DNA of 22,238 bases from an uncultured Collinsella sp. (GTDB taxonomy: Bacteria; Actinomycetota; Coriobacteriia; Coriobacteriales; Coriobacteriaceae). The notes below the pieces were generated by a model. The model searched no databases. It saw only the letters and a program-made list of their open reading frames with translations, and had not been told where the DNA came from. The number at the start of each line of letters is the position of its first letter. The first letter of the stretch is position 1. Made by a program: the position numbers and the translations under genes. Positions 8,886 through 19,065 of the stretch are shown here, one piece after another. The DNA is taken from contig UQHZ01000026.1 of assembly GCA_900541055.1 (NCBI GenBank), forward strand, positions 1-22,238, in the 5' to 3' direction.

Positions 8886-8912
8886 AATAAAGAGGGCCGC
8901 AAGCGACCCTCT
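8886..8912 (-). terminator. Terminator after the amidohydrolase
   Basis: The stem AGAGGGCCGC (891-900 of the 8000s) pairs with 8903-8912 with one wobble and a 2-base loop. The minus strand then runs TTTATT. It lies 59 bases past the amidohydrolase stop and about 35-60 bases before the start of kinase 2. Confidence 0.75.
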
Positions 8913-8970
8913 CCATTGCATTATGCAATCAAATACTGTGTTTTACATCAAGCCATCGATGAACGGTAGC

Positions 8971-10248
8971 TTAGGCGCTGTACTTGTTTGCCTCGCCGAA
9001 GGTGCCGCCCTCGACAATCCAGCCGTCCTTCATGATGACGTCCATGTTGTCGGTGTTGAGCACGTGGATGTCGGCGGCGACGTCACCGTTGACGACCAGC
9101 AGGTCGGCGCACTTGCCGGCCTCGATGGAACCGGTCTCGTCCTCGATGTGGCACATCTTGGCACCGTTGAGGGTGGCGCAGGTGATGGTCTCGACCGGAG
9201 TGAAGCCGATCTTGTCGACGAACTCGTACATCTCCTCGATGGAGCAAGTGCCGTACGGGGTGACGAAGGAGAAGGAGTCGGAGCCGATCGTCATGACGAC
9301 GCCGCGCTTCTTGGCCTCGCGCAGGCAGTCGTAGTTGCGCTGCAGCTCCTTCTCGACCAGAGTGCCCTCGTACTTGTCGTGCAGCTCGGGAACGTAGACG
9401 GGCGGATAGGTGGCGTACCAGGTGGGCAGGAAGGCGATCGTCGGAGTGAAGAAGGTGCCCTGCTCGGCCATGAGGTCCATGGTGCGCTCATCGATATCGA
9501 AGCCGTGAATCAGCTGCTCGCAGCCAAAGCGAACGGAATCGTAGGCAGCGGCGTGGTTGTTGTAGCAGTGGCTCCACACGGGGATGCCGACCATCTTTGC
9601 CTCTTCGACCACGGCCTGAATCTCCTCGGAGCAGTAGTGCTGGTCGCGGCCGGAGTCCCAGCGCCAGATGCCGCCACCGGTAGCCCAGATCTTGATGGCA
9701 TCGGGGTTCTCGCGCAGGCGACGGCGGACGGCCTTGCGCAGATCCCAAGGACCGTCGACCTGATCGCCCCAGGGGTGCGATTCCTTGTTGAGCTCCTGGC
9801 TGCAGTGGTGGGAGTCGCCGTGGCCGGCAACGCGGCAGAAGCCAAGGCCGGTGGCCAGAACGCGCGGGCCCTTGAAGACGCCCTTGTCGATGCAGTCACG
9901 GATCTGGATACCAAAGCGGCCGATCTCGCAGACGGTGGTGAGGCCGTGGGTGAGGCAGTCGTAGGCCTGCTTGACGGCGACGGCCTGCTTCTCGAGGAGC
10001 GGCTGCATGACCCAGTCGGTGTCATCGTCGGTCAAGTTGCCCGAGAAGTGCAGGTGGGTGTCGATCAGGCCGGGAAGGACGGTCTTGCCGGCGGCGTCGA
10101 TGACCTCAACGCCCTCGGGAAGGTCCTGCATGGCGCCGGCGTACTCGATCTTGCCGTTGTCGTCGACGAGAACGAGGGAGTTCTCGACCGGCTCGGCACC
10201 GGTACCGTCGATGAGCTTGCCGCCAACGATTGCATACTTAGTGGACAT
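8971..10248 (-). CDS. Metal-dependent amidohydrolase
   Basis: A 425-residue amidohydrolase-superfamily enzyme of the imidazolonepropionase/Xaa-Pro dipeptidase-like type. A small N-terminal beta domain leads to the TIM barrel with metal ligands His65-x-His67 (LIDTHLHFSG), a likely carboxylated Lys186 (AIKIWATGGG), His227 (VWSHCYNN), His248 (LIHGFD) and Asp324 (TIGSDS); the C-terminus returns to the beta domain (GKCADLLVVNGD). All catalytic residues are present. Relatives hydrolyse cyclic amides, N-acyl amino acids or dipeptides; the substrate here is unknown. AAGGAGG just upstream of the ATG is strong. It follows the amino-acid permease by 131 bases, with no terminator, which suggests the pair imports and breaks down one nitrogenous compound. 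Codon use suggests high expression. Confidence 0.88.
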   Translation of the reverse strand: MSTKYAIVGGKLIDGTGAEPVENSLVLVDDNGKIEYAGAMQDLPEGVEVIDAAGKTVLPGLIDTHLHFSGNLTDDDTDWVMQPLLEKQAVAVKQAYDCLTHGLTTVCEIGRFGIQIRDCIDKGVFKGPRVLATGLGFCRVAGHGDSHHCSQELNKESHPWGDQVDGPWDLRKAVRRRLRENPDAIKIWATGGGIWRWDSGRDQHYCSEEIQAVVEEAKMVGIPVWSHCYNNHAAAYDSVRFGCEQLIHGFDIDERTMDLMAEQGTFFTPTIAFLPTWYATYPPVYVPELHDKYEGTLVEKELQRNYDCLREAKKRGVVMTIGSDSFSFVTPYGTCSIEEMYEFVDKIGFTPVETITCATLNGAKMCHIEDETGSIEAGKCADLLVVNGDVAADIHVLNTDNMDVIMKDGWIVEGGTFGEANKYSA

Positions 10249-10278
10249 GGTTCCTCCTTATGGATCCATATAGTGGGC

Positions 10279-10302
10279 GAGGCCGCGTTGGGTTAAGGCC
10301 TC
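10279..10302 (-). repeat. Intercistronic hairpin (second)
   Basis: GAGGCC (10279-10284) and GGCCTC (10297-10302) form a 6-pair stem with a 12-base loop and no T-run. It lies in the permease-amidohydrolase spacer, about 30 bases before the amidohydrolase start. Confidence 0.4.
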
Positions 10303-10330
10303 ACAAAGCTACCCAAGTGGTGCCGGGTTC

Positions 10331-10359
10331 GGTGCGCGGAAGAGAGGGTCCCGCGCACC
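10331..10359 (-). repeat. Intercistronic hairpin (first), perfect 9-base stem
   Basis: GGTGCGCGG (10331-10339) pairs perfectly with CCGCGCACC (10351-10359) over an 11-base loop, just after the permease stop. It lacks a U-tract, so it more likely affects mRNA stability or partial processing between the two genes than termination. Confidence 0.5.
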
Positions 10360-10379
10360 TGATCCGCCCCGGCTCGGCG

Positions 10380-11831
10380 TTACTTTTTGCGGGAATTGGT
10401 GAAGGCCATGAGAGCCAGGCCGACGGCCAGCCAGCCGATCACGATGCTCCACTCCACCATGTTGAGGGAGGCGGGAGAGAACGGAATCACGAGCAGGCCG
10501 ATGATGATGGCGCAGGCAGCGATAGCGAGGCCGATGCCAAACTTGCCGCCGGGCACCTCGTAGGGACGAGGCAGGTCGGGCTCGGTGAAGCGCATGCGCA
10601 GGCAAGCGAGGGCGACCATGCCGCAGGAGAAGATGAAGGCGAGAGCCGACACGTTGGTCAGAGGGATGAGCATGTTCTTGCCCAGGAACGGACCGACGAC
10701 GGTGATGGCGCCCAGAACGACGCAGGCGAGCTTGGGAGCGCCGGACTTGGGGTCGACCTCGGCGAACTGCTCGGGCAGCTGGCCCTTGCGGCCCATGGCG
10801 AGCATGATGCGGCTCGTGGCGCCGTAGAAGGAGTTCATCGGACCCATGGGTCCAAGCGTAGCGATGACGAGCATGGCCAGGTACAGGAGCATGTTGATGC
10901 CCTTGAGGCAGGCAAGCGCGGGAACCGGGCTCTTAACAAACTCGTGCCAGTCAAGGATAGTGCCGAACGAGTAAATGCAGACCATGTAGAAGCCGCCGGC
11001 GGCCAGCAGGGCCAGGGAGATGATCTTGCCGAACTTGTTCCAGTTAAGGCCCTCGGCTGCTTCCTCAGCCTGCTGAGGAATGGTGTCGAAGCCGGCGTAG
11101 AAGAACGGGGTCAGAACCAGGACCGACACGATGCCGGCAAACAGGCTGGTGCTCTCGGTAGCGGCCTTGCCGCCGCCAGCGCCGGTGACCTGGGAGAACA
11201 CGGGCATGGCGTTGTCCGGCGAGCCGGTGAACAGCGAGACGCCCATGGCGAGCAGCATGCCGCAGAGCAGAGCCTTGGTCAGGAAGGCCTGGAGCTTGGC
11301 AGCCGAGCTGGCACCGCGGAAGTTAAGGAAGATGACGTAGACTGCAAAGCCGAGCGCGATCAGCGTCGGGAACAGGTAAACGTCGGCCCCCAGGATGGTG
11401 TAGAGCTTGATGGCGCGCAGCCACTCAAGGCCGGGCAGGCTGCCGAACATCTCGGACACGAGGGTCGAAATGGCGATGGCCTCCCACGGGCACAGGATGC
11501 CGTTGCCCAGGGCCAAAAGCCATCCGGTGATGTAGCTCAGCGTACGGCCAAAGCTACGATCGACATACTCGACGATGCCACCCGAAATGGGGATAGCAGC
11601 CGTGAGCTCACCGAAAACAGCTCCGACGGGCACGAGGAAGATTGCACCCAAGAGGAATGCGATCATAGCGGGAACGGGACCGCCGCCCACGACCATCCAG
11701 TCGCCGACCTGCAGAACCCAACCGGTACCGATGATGGCACCGAAGCCGATGGTGAAGAAGTTCCAGAGCGAGAGCGTTTTCTTCATGCCGCCGTTATCCT
11801 CGACTGCAACTTCTGCGTTCTTGTCCGCCAT
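10380..11831 (-). CDS. APC-superfamily amino-acid permease
   Basis: A 483-residue transporter with about 12 membrane helices. Helix 1 contains the substrate-binding loop GFGAIIGTGW typical of the amino acid-polyamine-organocation superfamily, and a conserved SGGIVEYVDRSFGR segment follows helix 2. It takes up or exchanges an amino acid or amine across the cytoplasmic membrane; the substrate cannot be read. The start at 11831 (MADKNAEV) is set by a strong AAAGGAGGGG; a start 39 bases upstream would bury this site. It is the first gene of a unit with the amidohydrolase. The roughly 360-base region upstream is rich in hairpins, one of them attenuator-like (11972-12019), so expression may be controlled in the leader. 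Confidence 0.9.
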   Translation of the reverse strand: MADKNAEVAVEDNGGMKKTLSLWNFFTIGFGAIIGTGWVLQVGDWMVVGGGPVPAMIAFLLGAIFLVPVGAVFGELTAAIPISGGIVEYVDRSFGRTLSYITGWLLALGNGILCPWEAIAISTLVSEMFGSLPGLEWLRAIKLYTILGADVYLFPTLIALGFAVYVIFLNFRGASSAAKLQAFLTKALLCGMLLAMGVSLFTGSPDNAMPVFSQVTGAGGGKAATESTSLFAGIVSVLVLTPFFYAGFDTIPQQAEEAAEGLNWNKFGKIISLALLAAGGFYMVCIYSFGTILDWHEFVKSPVPALACLKGINMLLYLAMLVIATLGPMGPMNSFYGATSRIMLAMGRKGQLPEQFAEVDPKSGAPKLACVVLGAITVVGPFLGKNMLIPLTNVSALAFIFSCGMVALACLRMRFTEPDLPRPYEVPGGKFGIGLAIAACAIIIGLLVIPFSPASLNMVEWSIVIGWLAVGLALMAFTNSRKK

Positions 11832-11877
11832 TGTTCCCCTCCTTTCCTTTTTGACGCCCCTTGACGTCACCCCTTGC

Positions 11878-11901
11878 GCGGTCTGTTTTGCCGCGCGCTT
11901 T
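11878..11901. repeat. Hairpin upstream of the permease
   Basis: GCGCGG and CCGCGC flank a 9-base loop. On the plus strand it is followed by GCTTTTATTT, so it looks like a terminator in that direction, although no plus-strand gene ends here. On the minus strand it would sit in the permease leader, about 50-70 bases before the start. Confidence 0.4.
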
Positions 11902-11971
11902 TATTTCGTGGCTTTAAGATACGGCCTTGGCACAGCAGCGCCGCTTGTAGCTCGACCGAAGGCAGAACTGC

Positions 11972-12019
11972 AAAACGAGCGGCGCCGTTTTTGGGACGAA
12001 CGGCGAGGGGCGCCACTCG
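11972..12019 (-). promoter_or_regulatory. Attenuator-like hairpin in the permease leader
   Basis: An 11-base arm at 11976-11986 pairs with 12009-12019 (10 of 11 positions), followed on the minus strand by TTTT (11972-11975). An overlapping alternative stem CGCCGT/ACGGCG (11983-11988 with 12000-12005), and a second inverted repeat GCGAGCG/CGCTCGC (12022-12028 with 12053-12059), could compete with it. No minus-strand gene ends upstream, so its natural place is the 5' leader of the permease. The rest of 11832-12189 holds no gene. Confidence 0.4.
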
Positions 12020-12165
12020 TTGCGAGCGTCTGTTTTGATGACGCGATTCGATCGCTCGCGGAGGACGTCGCTTTATGGTGCCAAGTCCACCCTGTTCGTG
12101 CCGTTTATCGAACTTTTGTTGCACGCACTCATTTGCTGCACGTCTTTTTTGTAGGATGGACGGGT

Positions 12166-12171
12166 TATACA
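12166..12171 (+). promoter_or_regulatory. Possible -10 box for the C39-like peptidase gene
   Basis: TATACA lies 19 bases before the 12190 ATG. I see no good -35 at 16-18 bases upstream, so the call is weak. Confidence 0.25.
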
Positions 12172-12189
12172 TGAGACGAGGCGGTACAA

Positions 12190-13194
12190 ATGGCATACGG
12201 ATACAACGACGGCGAACGGCAGCGAAGCGTTCGCCTTGCCGGGCGTACCACGCCAACATCTAGGAGTGTTTCTGACAGCGACGGGCCGCAGAACCCGCAG
12301 CGTCCGCAGGATCGCCCCTCGTCGTCTATGCCGCAGAATGCCAGCGCGCGTCAGGCTGATCGCCCATACTCGGACACCCGTCAACGCCGGGCCGAAGTGC
12401 CTCGGCGGCAGAAAAACGATCGACGAAAGTCTGACAATCACATCAGCCGTTTCTTTTCGAAGCCTCGCGGCGGACGCAGCGCAAAGCAGCCACGACCGAC
12501 GGGACGTGTCAGGGCCGTCAATCCGCGGATTCATCGTCTCTGTCTTGTCCTGTGTTCCATCATGGCATGTCTGGCCTTTGTGTATCTGGGGTCGTGTGCC
12601 TCGCATGGCTCTGCCGGCCTGGAGCCCGCCGCCGAGGACAAGCTGCTCAAGGCCCCGGTTGCGCCCGGCTACTCGTTTGCGTTTTCGACCCCGCGCTCGC
12701 AATGGCAAGCCGGCACCATGCCCCATATCTATCAGATCGATCCGGCATGGTCGGAGCTGCCCTACGCCGGCGGCACCATCCGTCAAAATGCCTGCGGCCC
12801 CACCTGTCTTACCATGGTCTACATCTATAAGACCGGCCACACCGATATGACACCAGTCGACATGTGCGCCCTTTCCGAGGCGGGCAACTATGCGCCCACC
12901 GGTGCCACCGAGTGGTCGTTTATGACCAGCGGCGCATGGCAGCTGGGGCTTAACGGGACGCAGCTCTACAACAATCGAGACTCGATGGCCCAGGCCTTGC
13001 GCTCGGGTGCTCCCGTAATCGCCGCCGTGCGTCCCGGCACGTTTACCAACGTTGGTCATTACATCGTGCTCTACGGGATTGACGACGCCGACCAGATCGG
13101 TGTCTACGACCCCAACTCGCAAAGCCGCAGCGCCCGCCGCTGGGGCGTCGTAGAAGTCCTCAACGAAATCGAAGCCATGTGGGCCTACTACTAG
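12190..13194 (+). CDS. Membrane-anchored C39-like cysteine peptidase
   Basis: A 334-residue protein in three parts. Residues 1-113 are polar, Arg/Pro/Gln/Ser-rich and probably disordered in the cytoplasm. Residues 117-138 form one hydrophobic helix, ending LGSCAS, which looks like a lipobox but is too internal for a normal lipoprotein signal. Residues 150-334 form a papain-fold Peptidase_C39_2-like domain with Cys202 in NACGPTCL, His290 in VGHYIVLYGID and Asp307 in VYDPNS, a complete Cys-His-Asp set. It should cleave or bind peptides outside the cell. It is not joined to an ABC transporter as in bacteriocin-exporting C39 proteins. GAGG lies 9 bases upstream of the ATG. It is the only plus-strand gene before 20 kb. 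Confidence 0.82.
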   Translation: MAYGYNDGERQRSVRLAGRTTPTSRSVSDSDGPQNPQRPQDRPSSSMPQNASARQADRPYSDTRQRRAEVPRRQKNDRRKSDNHISRFFSKPRGGRSAKQPRPTGRVRAVNPRIHRLCLVLCSIMACLAFVYLGSCASHGSAGLEPAAEDKLLKAPVAPGYSFAFSTPRSQWQAGTMPHIYQIDPAWSELPYAGGTIRQNACGPTCLTMVYIYKTGHTDMTPVDMCALSEAGNYAPTGATEWSFMTSGAWQLGLNGTQLYNNRDSMAQALRSGAPVIAAVRPGTFTNVGHYIVLYGIDDADQIGVYDPNSQSRSARRWGVVEVLNEIEAMWAYY

Positions 13195-13196
13195 TC

Positions 13197-13313
13197 ATTG
13201 GGGACAGACTTAAATGACCAGCCAATGGGGACGGTCTTTGCAGACGACCGCTCGCGCTGTCGAAAAGGACTGTCCCAAGCTGTCGGCAGGAAAGGAACGT
13301 CCCCAAGTGCCAG
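13197..13313. repeat. REP-like intergenic repeat cluster
   Basis: Right after the peptidase stop, two similar units (ATTGGGGACAGACTT at 13197-13211 and AATGGGGACGGTCTT at 13224-13238) stand in direct orientation, and a partly inverted copy AAAAGGACTGTCCC lies at 13263-13276. A further block at 13284-13303 is identical over 20 bases to 19036-19055. Short, GC-rich, intergenic and partly palindromic, these look like REP elements. Confidence 0.55.
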
Positions 13314-13360
13314 GTTTCCGCGGTCTTCAGCGCTTCTCATGAACAGCCACCTCAATAGCA

Positions 13361-13392
13361 AAAGCCCCGCAGTCGGAGCGGACTGCGGGGCT
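13361..13392 (-). terminator. Terminator of carbamate kinase
   Basis: A perfect 12-base stem (13363-13374 with 13381-13392) and a 6-base loop, followed on the minus strand by TTTTGCTATT. It lies about 65 bases past the carbamate kinase stop. Confidence 0.8.
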
Positions 13393-13411
13393 CATGAAGA
13401 GAGGCTAGTTT

Positions 13412-13435
13412 GTGGGCGCTTTGCCTGGCGCCCAC
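13412..13435. repeat. Hairpin between carbamate kinase stop and terminator
   Basis: GTGGGCGC (13412-13419) and GCGCCCAC (13428-13435) form a perfect 8-base stem with an 8-base loop and no T-run. It may protect the 3' end of the transcript. Confidence 0.45.
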
Positions 13436-13457
13436 GAGAGAGGCAACAGAGTAGAGA

Positions 13458-14420
13458 CTACTCGTGGATGCGGGTACCGGAGAGGCCGGCCATGGTCTCG
13501 GCGGCCTTGTCCAGAGCACCGATGATGCAGGTGCGGCCCTTGCGGGAACGGGCGAACTTGATGGCAGCGCGGACCTTGGGCTCCATGGAACCCTTGCCGA
13601 ACTGACCCTCGTCGGCCAGACGCTCGGCCTCGTCGGCGGTGAGGTCCTCGAGCTCCTCCTGGTTGGGCTTGCCAAAGTTGATGGCGACATGCTCAACGGC
13701 GGTCAGCAGGAACAGAACGTCGGCGTCGCAGTCCTCGGCCAGCAGCTCGCCGCCCAGGTCCTTGTCGATGACGGCGGGAACGCCCTTGTAGCAGCCCTTG
13801 TTCTCGTAGTCGCGGACGACGGGGATGCCGCCGCCACCGCAGGCGATGACGATGAACTCGTTGTCGAGCAGGTTGAGGATGGAGTCAGCCTCGACGATCT
13901 TCTTGGGATCGGGGGAAGCGACGACGCGACGCCAGCCGCGGCCGGAATCCTCGACGAAGACCTTGGAGGGATCCTCGGCCATGAACTCCTTGGCCTGCTC
14001 CTCGGTGTAGAAGGGTCCGATCGGCTTGGTCGGGTTCTTGAACGCGGGATCATCCGGATCGCACTCGATCTGGGTGACGACGGTGGCGGCGTGCCAACGC
14101 TTATAGCGCTTGTGCATCTCGCGGCCGATGCCCTGCTGCAGGTGATAACCAATGTAGCCCTGGGACATGGCGCCGCACTCGGGCAGCGGCATCTCGGGGG
14201 TACCGATGGCATCGTGGGCAGCGGCGAAGGCGTTCTGGATCATGCCGACCTGCGGGCCGTTGCCGTGGGTGATGATGATCTCATTGCCCTGCTCGATGAG
14301 ACCGAGGAGAGCGTGGGCGGTGTTGCTCACGGCCTCGATCTGCTCGACGGGGTTGTTGCCGAGGGCGTTGCCGCCAAGGGCGACGACAATACGATCGGGC
14401 TTGCCAAGAGGCTTAGACAT
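13458..14420 (-). CDS. arcC: Carbamate kinase
   Basis: A 320-residue enzyme, standard length for ArcC. It makes ATP from carbamoyl phosphate and ADP, the last, energy-yielding step of the arginine deiminase and related ureido/agmatine/allantoin routes. Amino-acid-kinase-fold motifs are all visible: VALGGNAL near residue 13, THGNGPQVG, a VTQIECDPDDPAF subdomain typical of carbamate kinases, ACGGGGIPV, and a DKDLGGELLA segment. The start at 14420 (MSKPLGKP) follows AGAAAGGA; a start 36 bases upstream is less likely. No carbamoyltransferase or deiminase lies in the window, so the source of carbamoyl phosphate is elsewhere. A full-length antisense open frame suggests strong codon bias and high expression. 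Confidence 0.96.
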   Translation of the reverse strand: MSKPLGKPDRIVVALGGNALGNNPVEQIEAVSNTAHALLGLIEQGNEIIITHGNGPQVGMIQNAFAAAHDAIGTPEMPLPECGAMSQGYIGYHLQQGIGREMHKRYKRWHAATVVTQIECDPDDPAFKNPTKPIGPFYTEEQAKEFMAEDPSKVFVEDSGRGWRRVVASPDPKKIVEADSILNLLDNEFIVIACGGGGIPVVRDYENKGCYKGVPAVIDKDLGGELLAEDCDADVLFLLTAVEHVAINFGKPNQEELEDLTADEAERLADEGQFGKGSMEPKVRAAIKFARSRKGRTCIIGALDKAAETMAGLSGTRIHE

Positions 14421-14506
14421 TGCTGGAATCCTTTCTGTAAAAGGCCTACAACCCATTAATAACCCGCGTCCGTGCGATACGCGAGTTTATTAAGGTTTAT
14501 ATTCTC

Positions 14507-14535
14507 TTTATCGCTCATTTTATTCATTTTGAAAA
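14507..14535 (-). promoter_or_regulatory. Candidate promoter of carbamate kinase
   Basis: On the minus strand, TTTTCA (-35, 14530-14535) is 17 bases from GATAAA (-10, 14507-14512). Each box matches 4 of 6 consensus bases. The setting is a markedly AT-rich stretch (about 14480-14540), about 90 bases before the ATG. Confidence 0.4.
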
Positions 14536-14743
14536 TAGCGGAACGGTGAACGGTCGTTTTTATCCGCTCAGCGTACAGAACTCCAGCTCAGACATATCTA
14601 CGTAATTTACGTGCGACTTTATTTAAATGAAGCGAGGATTATGTCGGATTATGCAAACTACATCTCTGCTAAACACAAAACAGACAGCGCAATATCTTAC
14701 TCGCACTATACGAGATTCTATGCACATATAAGTCGAGTATGCA

Positions 14744-14935
14744 CCCCTGCAAAAACAAGGGGCTTTTCATCCAGCATAAGGAATAAAGAAGAGCTCCGAA
14801 AAGGCGGCAACAGCCAAGTCCCCCATCCATCCCCAAAGTGGCGCGAGGTTTCGCGGCAAAGCCGCGAAACAGCGAAAGGGACGGAATACCCGCCAACTAC
14901 GTCCTTCATCCGCCCACACAATCCGAGGACGTAGT
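14744..14935. repeat. Cluster of intergenic hairpins
   Basis: Three inverted repeats stand in a row: CCCCT/AGGGG (14744-14748 with 14758-14762, then CTTTT on the plus strand); GTTTCGCGGC/GCCGCGAAAC (14848-14857 with 14861-14870, 3-base loop); and ACTACGTCCT/AGGACGTAGT (14896-14905 with 14926-14935). I see no convincing gene between 14536 and 14939. Confidence 0.5.
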
Positions 14936-14939
14936 CGTA

Positions 14940-15064
14940 GCAGGATCTGAGGGCTGACCTTCGCGGACACTCCGCAGGACGAAAGAACCCCCGCCGCACG
15001 TAGTGCGCAGCGGGGGTTCTTTCATGTCCGAGGGCGTCCGCGAAGGTCAGCCCTCAGATCCTGC
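14940..15064. repeat. Nested inverted repeat with perfect 29-base arms
   Basis: Arms 14940-14968 and 15036-15064 are perfect reverse complements over 29 bases. Inside sits a second perfect 14-base pair (14981-14994 with 15010-15023), and inside that CGCAC/GTGCG. The right arm begins 11 bases past the oxidoreductase stop. The 12-base segments between outer and inner arms do not pair cleanly. Confidence 0.85.
14978..15023 (-). terminator. nifJ: Terminator of pyruvate:ferredoxin oxidoreductase
   Basis: The inner 14-base stem (14981-14994 with 15010-15023) has a GC-rich core. On the minus strand it ends in GGTTCTTTCG, a typical terminator tail, about 50-95 bases after the stop at 15075. Confidence 0.65.
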
Positions 15065-15074
15065 GGTGGGAGAC

Positions 15075-18614
<3,540 letters not shown>

Positions 18615-18646
18615 ATACCCCTCTCCTCTCATATAGGTATACAGGC

Positions 18647-18662
18647 CCCGGCGATCGCCGGG
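18647..18662. promoter_or_regulatory. nifJ: 16-base perfect palindrome before nifJ
   Basis: CCCGGCGATCGCCGGG, 33 bases upstream of the nifJ start. It could be an operator, or a 6-pair RNA hairpin with a GATC loop in the leader close to the ribosome binding site. Confidence 0.4.
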
Positions 18663-18895
18663 ATATTGGCGTGATGGGATTTTCGTTGTTGCTTCCAATC
18701 ATCTGGCAGGCGGACTCAGCAGCAGGTACATGGCGTGGAGAGAAGGCATGCCAAGGCGAGGAGGGCTGCACGCGCTCCACAGGCCCAGCTACCCGTCTTG
18801 CACATGACCGAGCGCCGCAAAGGCCGCATGCCGGATGCTCCCGGGCACGCCCCGGCGATGGGAAGCGCCCGCAACGGAAATCCGCATGCGGGTTT

Positions 18896-18925
18896 ATTGT
18901 ACCCCGCCGTCAAGTGTAATTTCGA
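18896..18925 (-). promoter_or_regulatory. nifJ: Candidate promoter of nifJ
   Basis: On the minus strand, TCGAAA (-35, 18920-18925, 4 of 6) is 18 bases from TACAAT (-10, 18896-18901, 5 of 6). This would give an untranslated leader of roughly 270 bases. Another -10-like TATATT lies at 18928-18933, next to the palindrome GGTAAAGGTTTACC (18941-18954), a possible operator. No gene is supported in 18615-19034. Confidence 0.35.
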
Positions 18926-19034
18926 CAAATATAGGCGGGCGGTAAAGGTTTACCTCGGGTGACCGCCAAAGGCCAGAATGGTCCCTCCATCCCCGGACGA
19001 CTGGCTCTGACGCGCCAAGGAGTGTCCCCAAGTA

Positions 19035-19065
19035 CCGGCAGGAAAGGAACGTCCCTAACTGCCGG
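19035..19065. repeat. REP-like hairpin, second copy
   Basis: CCGGCAG (19035-19041) and CTGCCGG (19059-19065) flank a 17-base loop, directly after the FHA ORF stop. Positions 19036-19055 match 13284-13303 exactly, and similarity extends to both sides (GGAgTGTCCCcAAG and AAcTGCC). Confidence 0.55.

Noticed and set aside
8959..8967. ACCGTTCAT on the minus strand before kinase 2, matching a LytTR half-site
   Set aside because: No second half-site occurs at the required 12-13 base spacing; similar ACCGTTC sequences near 14543-14557 are too close together.
8824..11864. Long plus-strand open frames opposite the amidohydrolase and permease
   Set aside because: They are antisense shadows of two genes with clear motifs and strong ribosome binding sites, and have no recognisable domains.
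12090..12110. A possible T-box (AGGGTGGA) in the permease leader
   Set aside because: The conserved T-box core continues GGNACCGCG; here it reads GGACTTGGCACC, and it is too far from the terminator-like hairpin.
12073..13122. A 349-codon minus-strand frame opposite the C39-like peptidase
   Set aside because: The plus-strand product has the full Cys-His-Asp set and a membrane helix; the minus product has no recognisable motif and starts inside the other gene.
14513..14535. An ArgR (ARG box)-like sequence before carbamate kinase
   Set aside because: One half (TGAATAAAA) fits, but the second half of the palindrome is missing.
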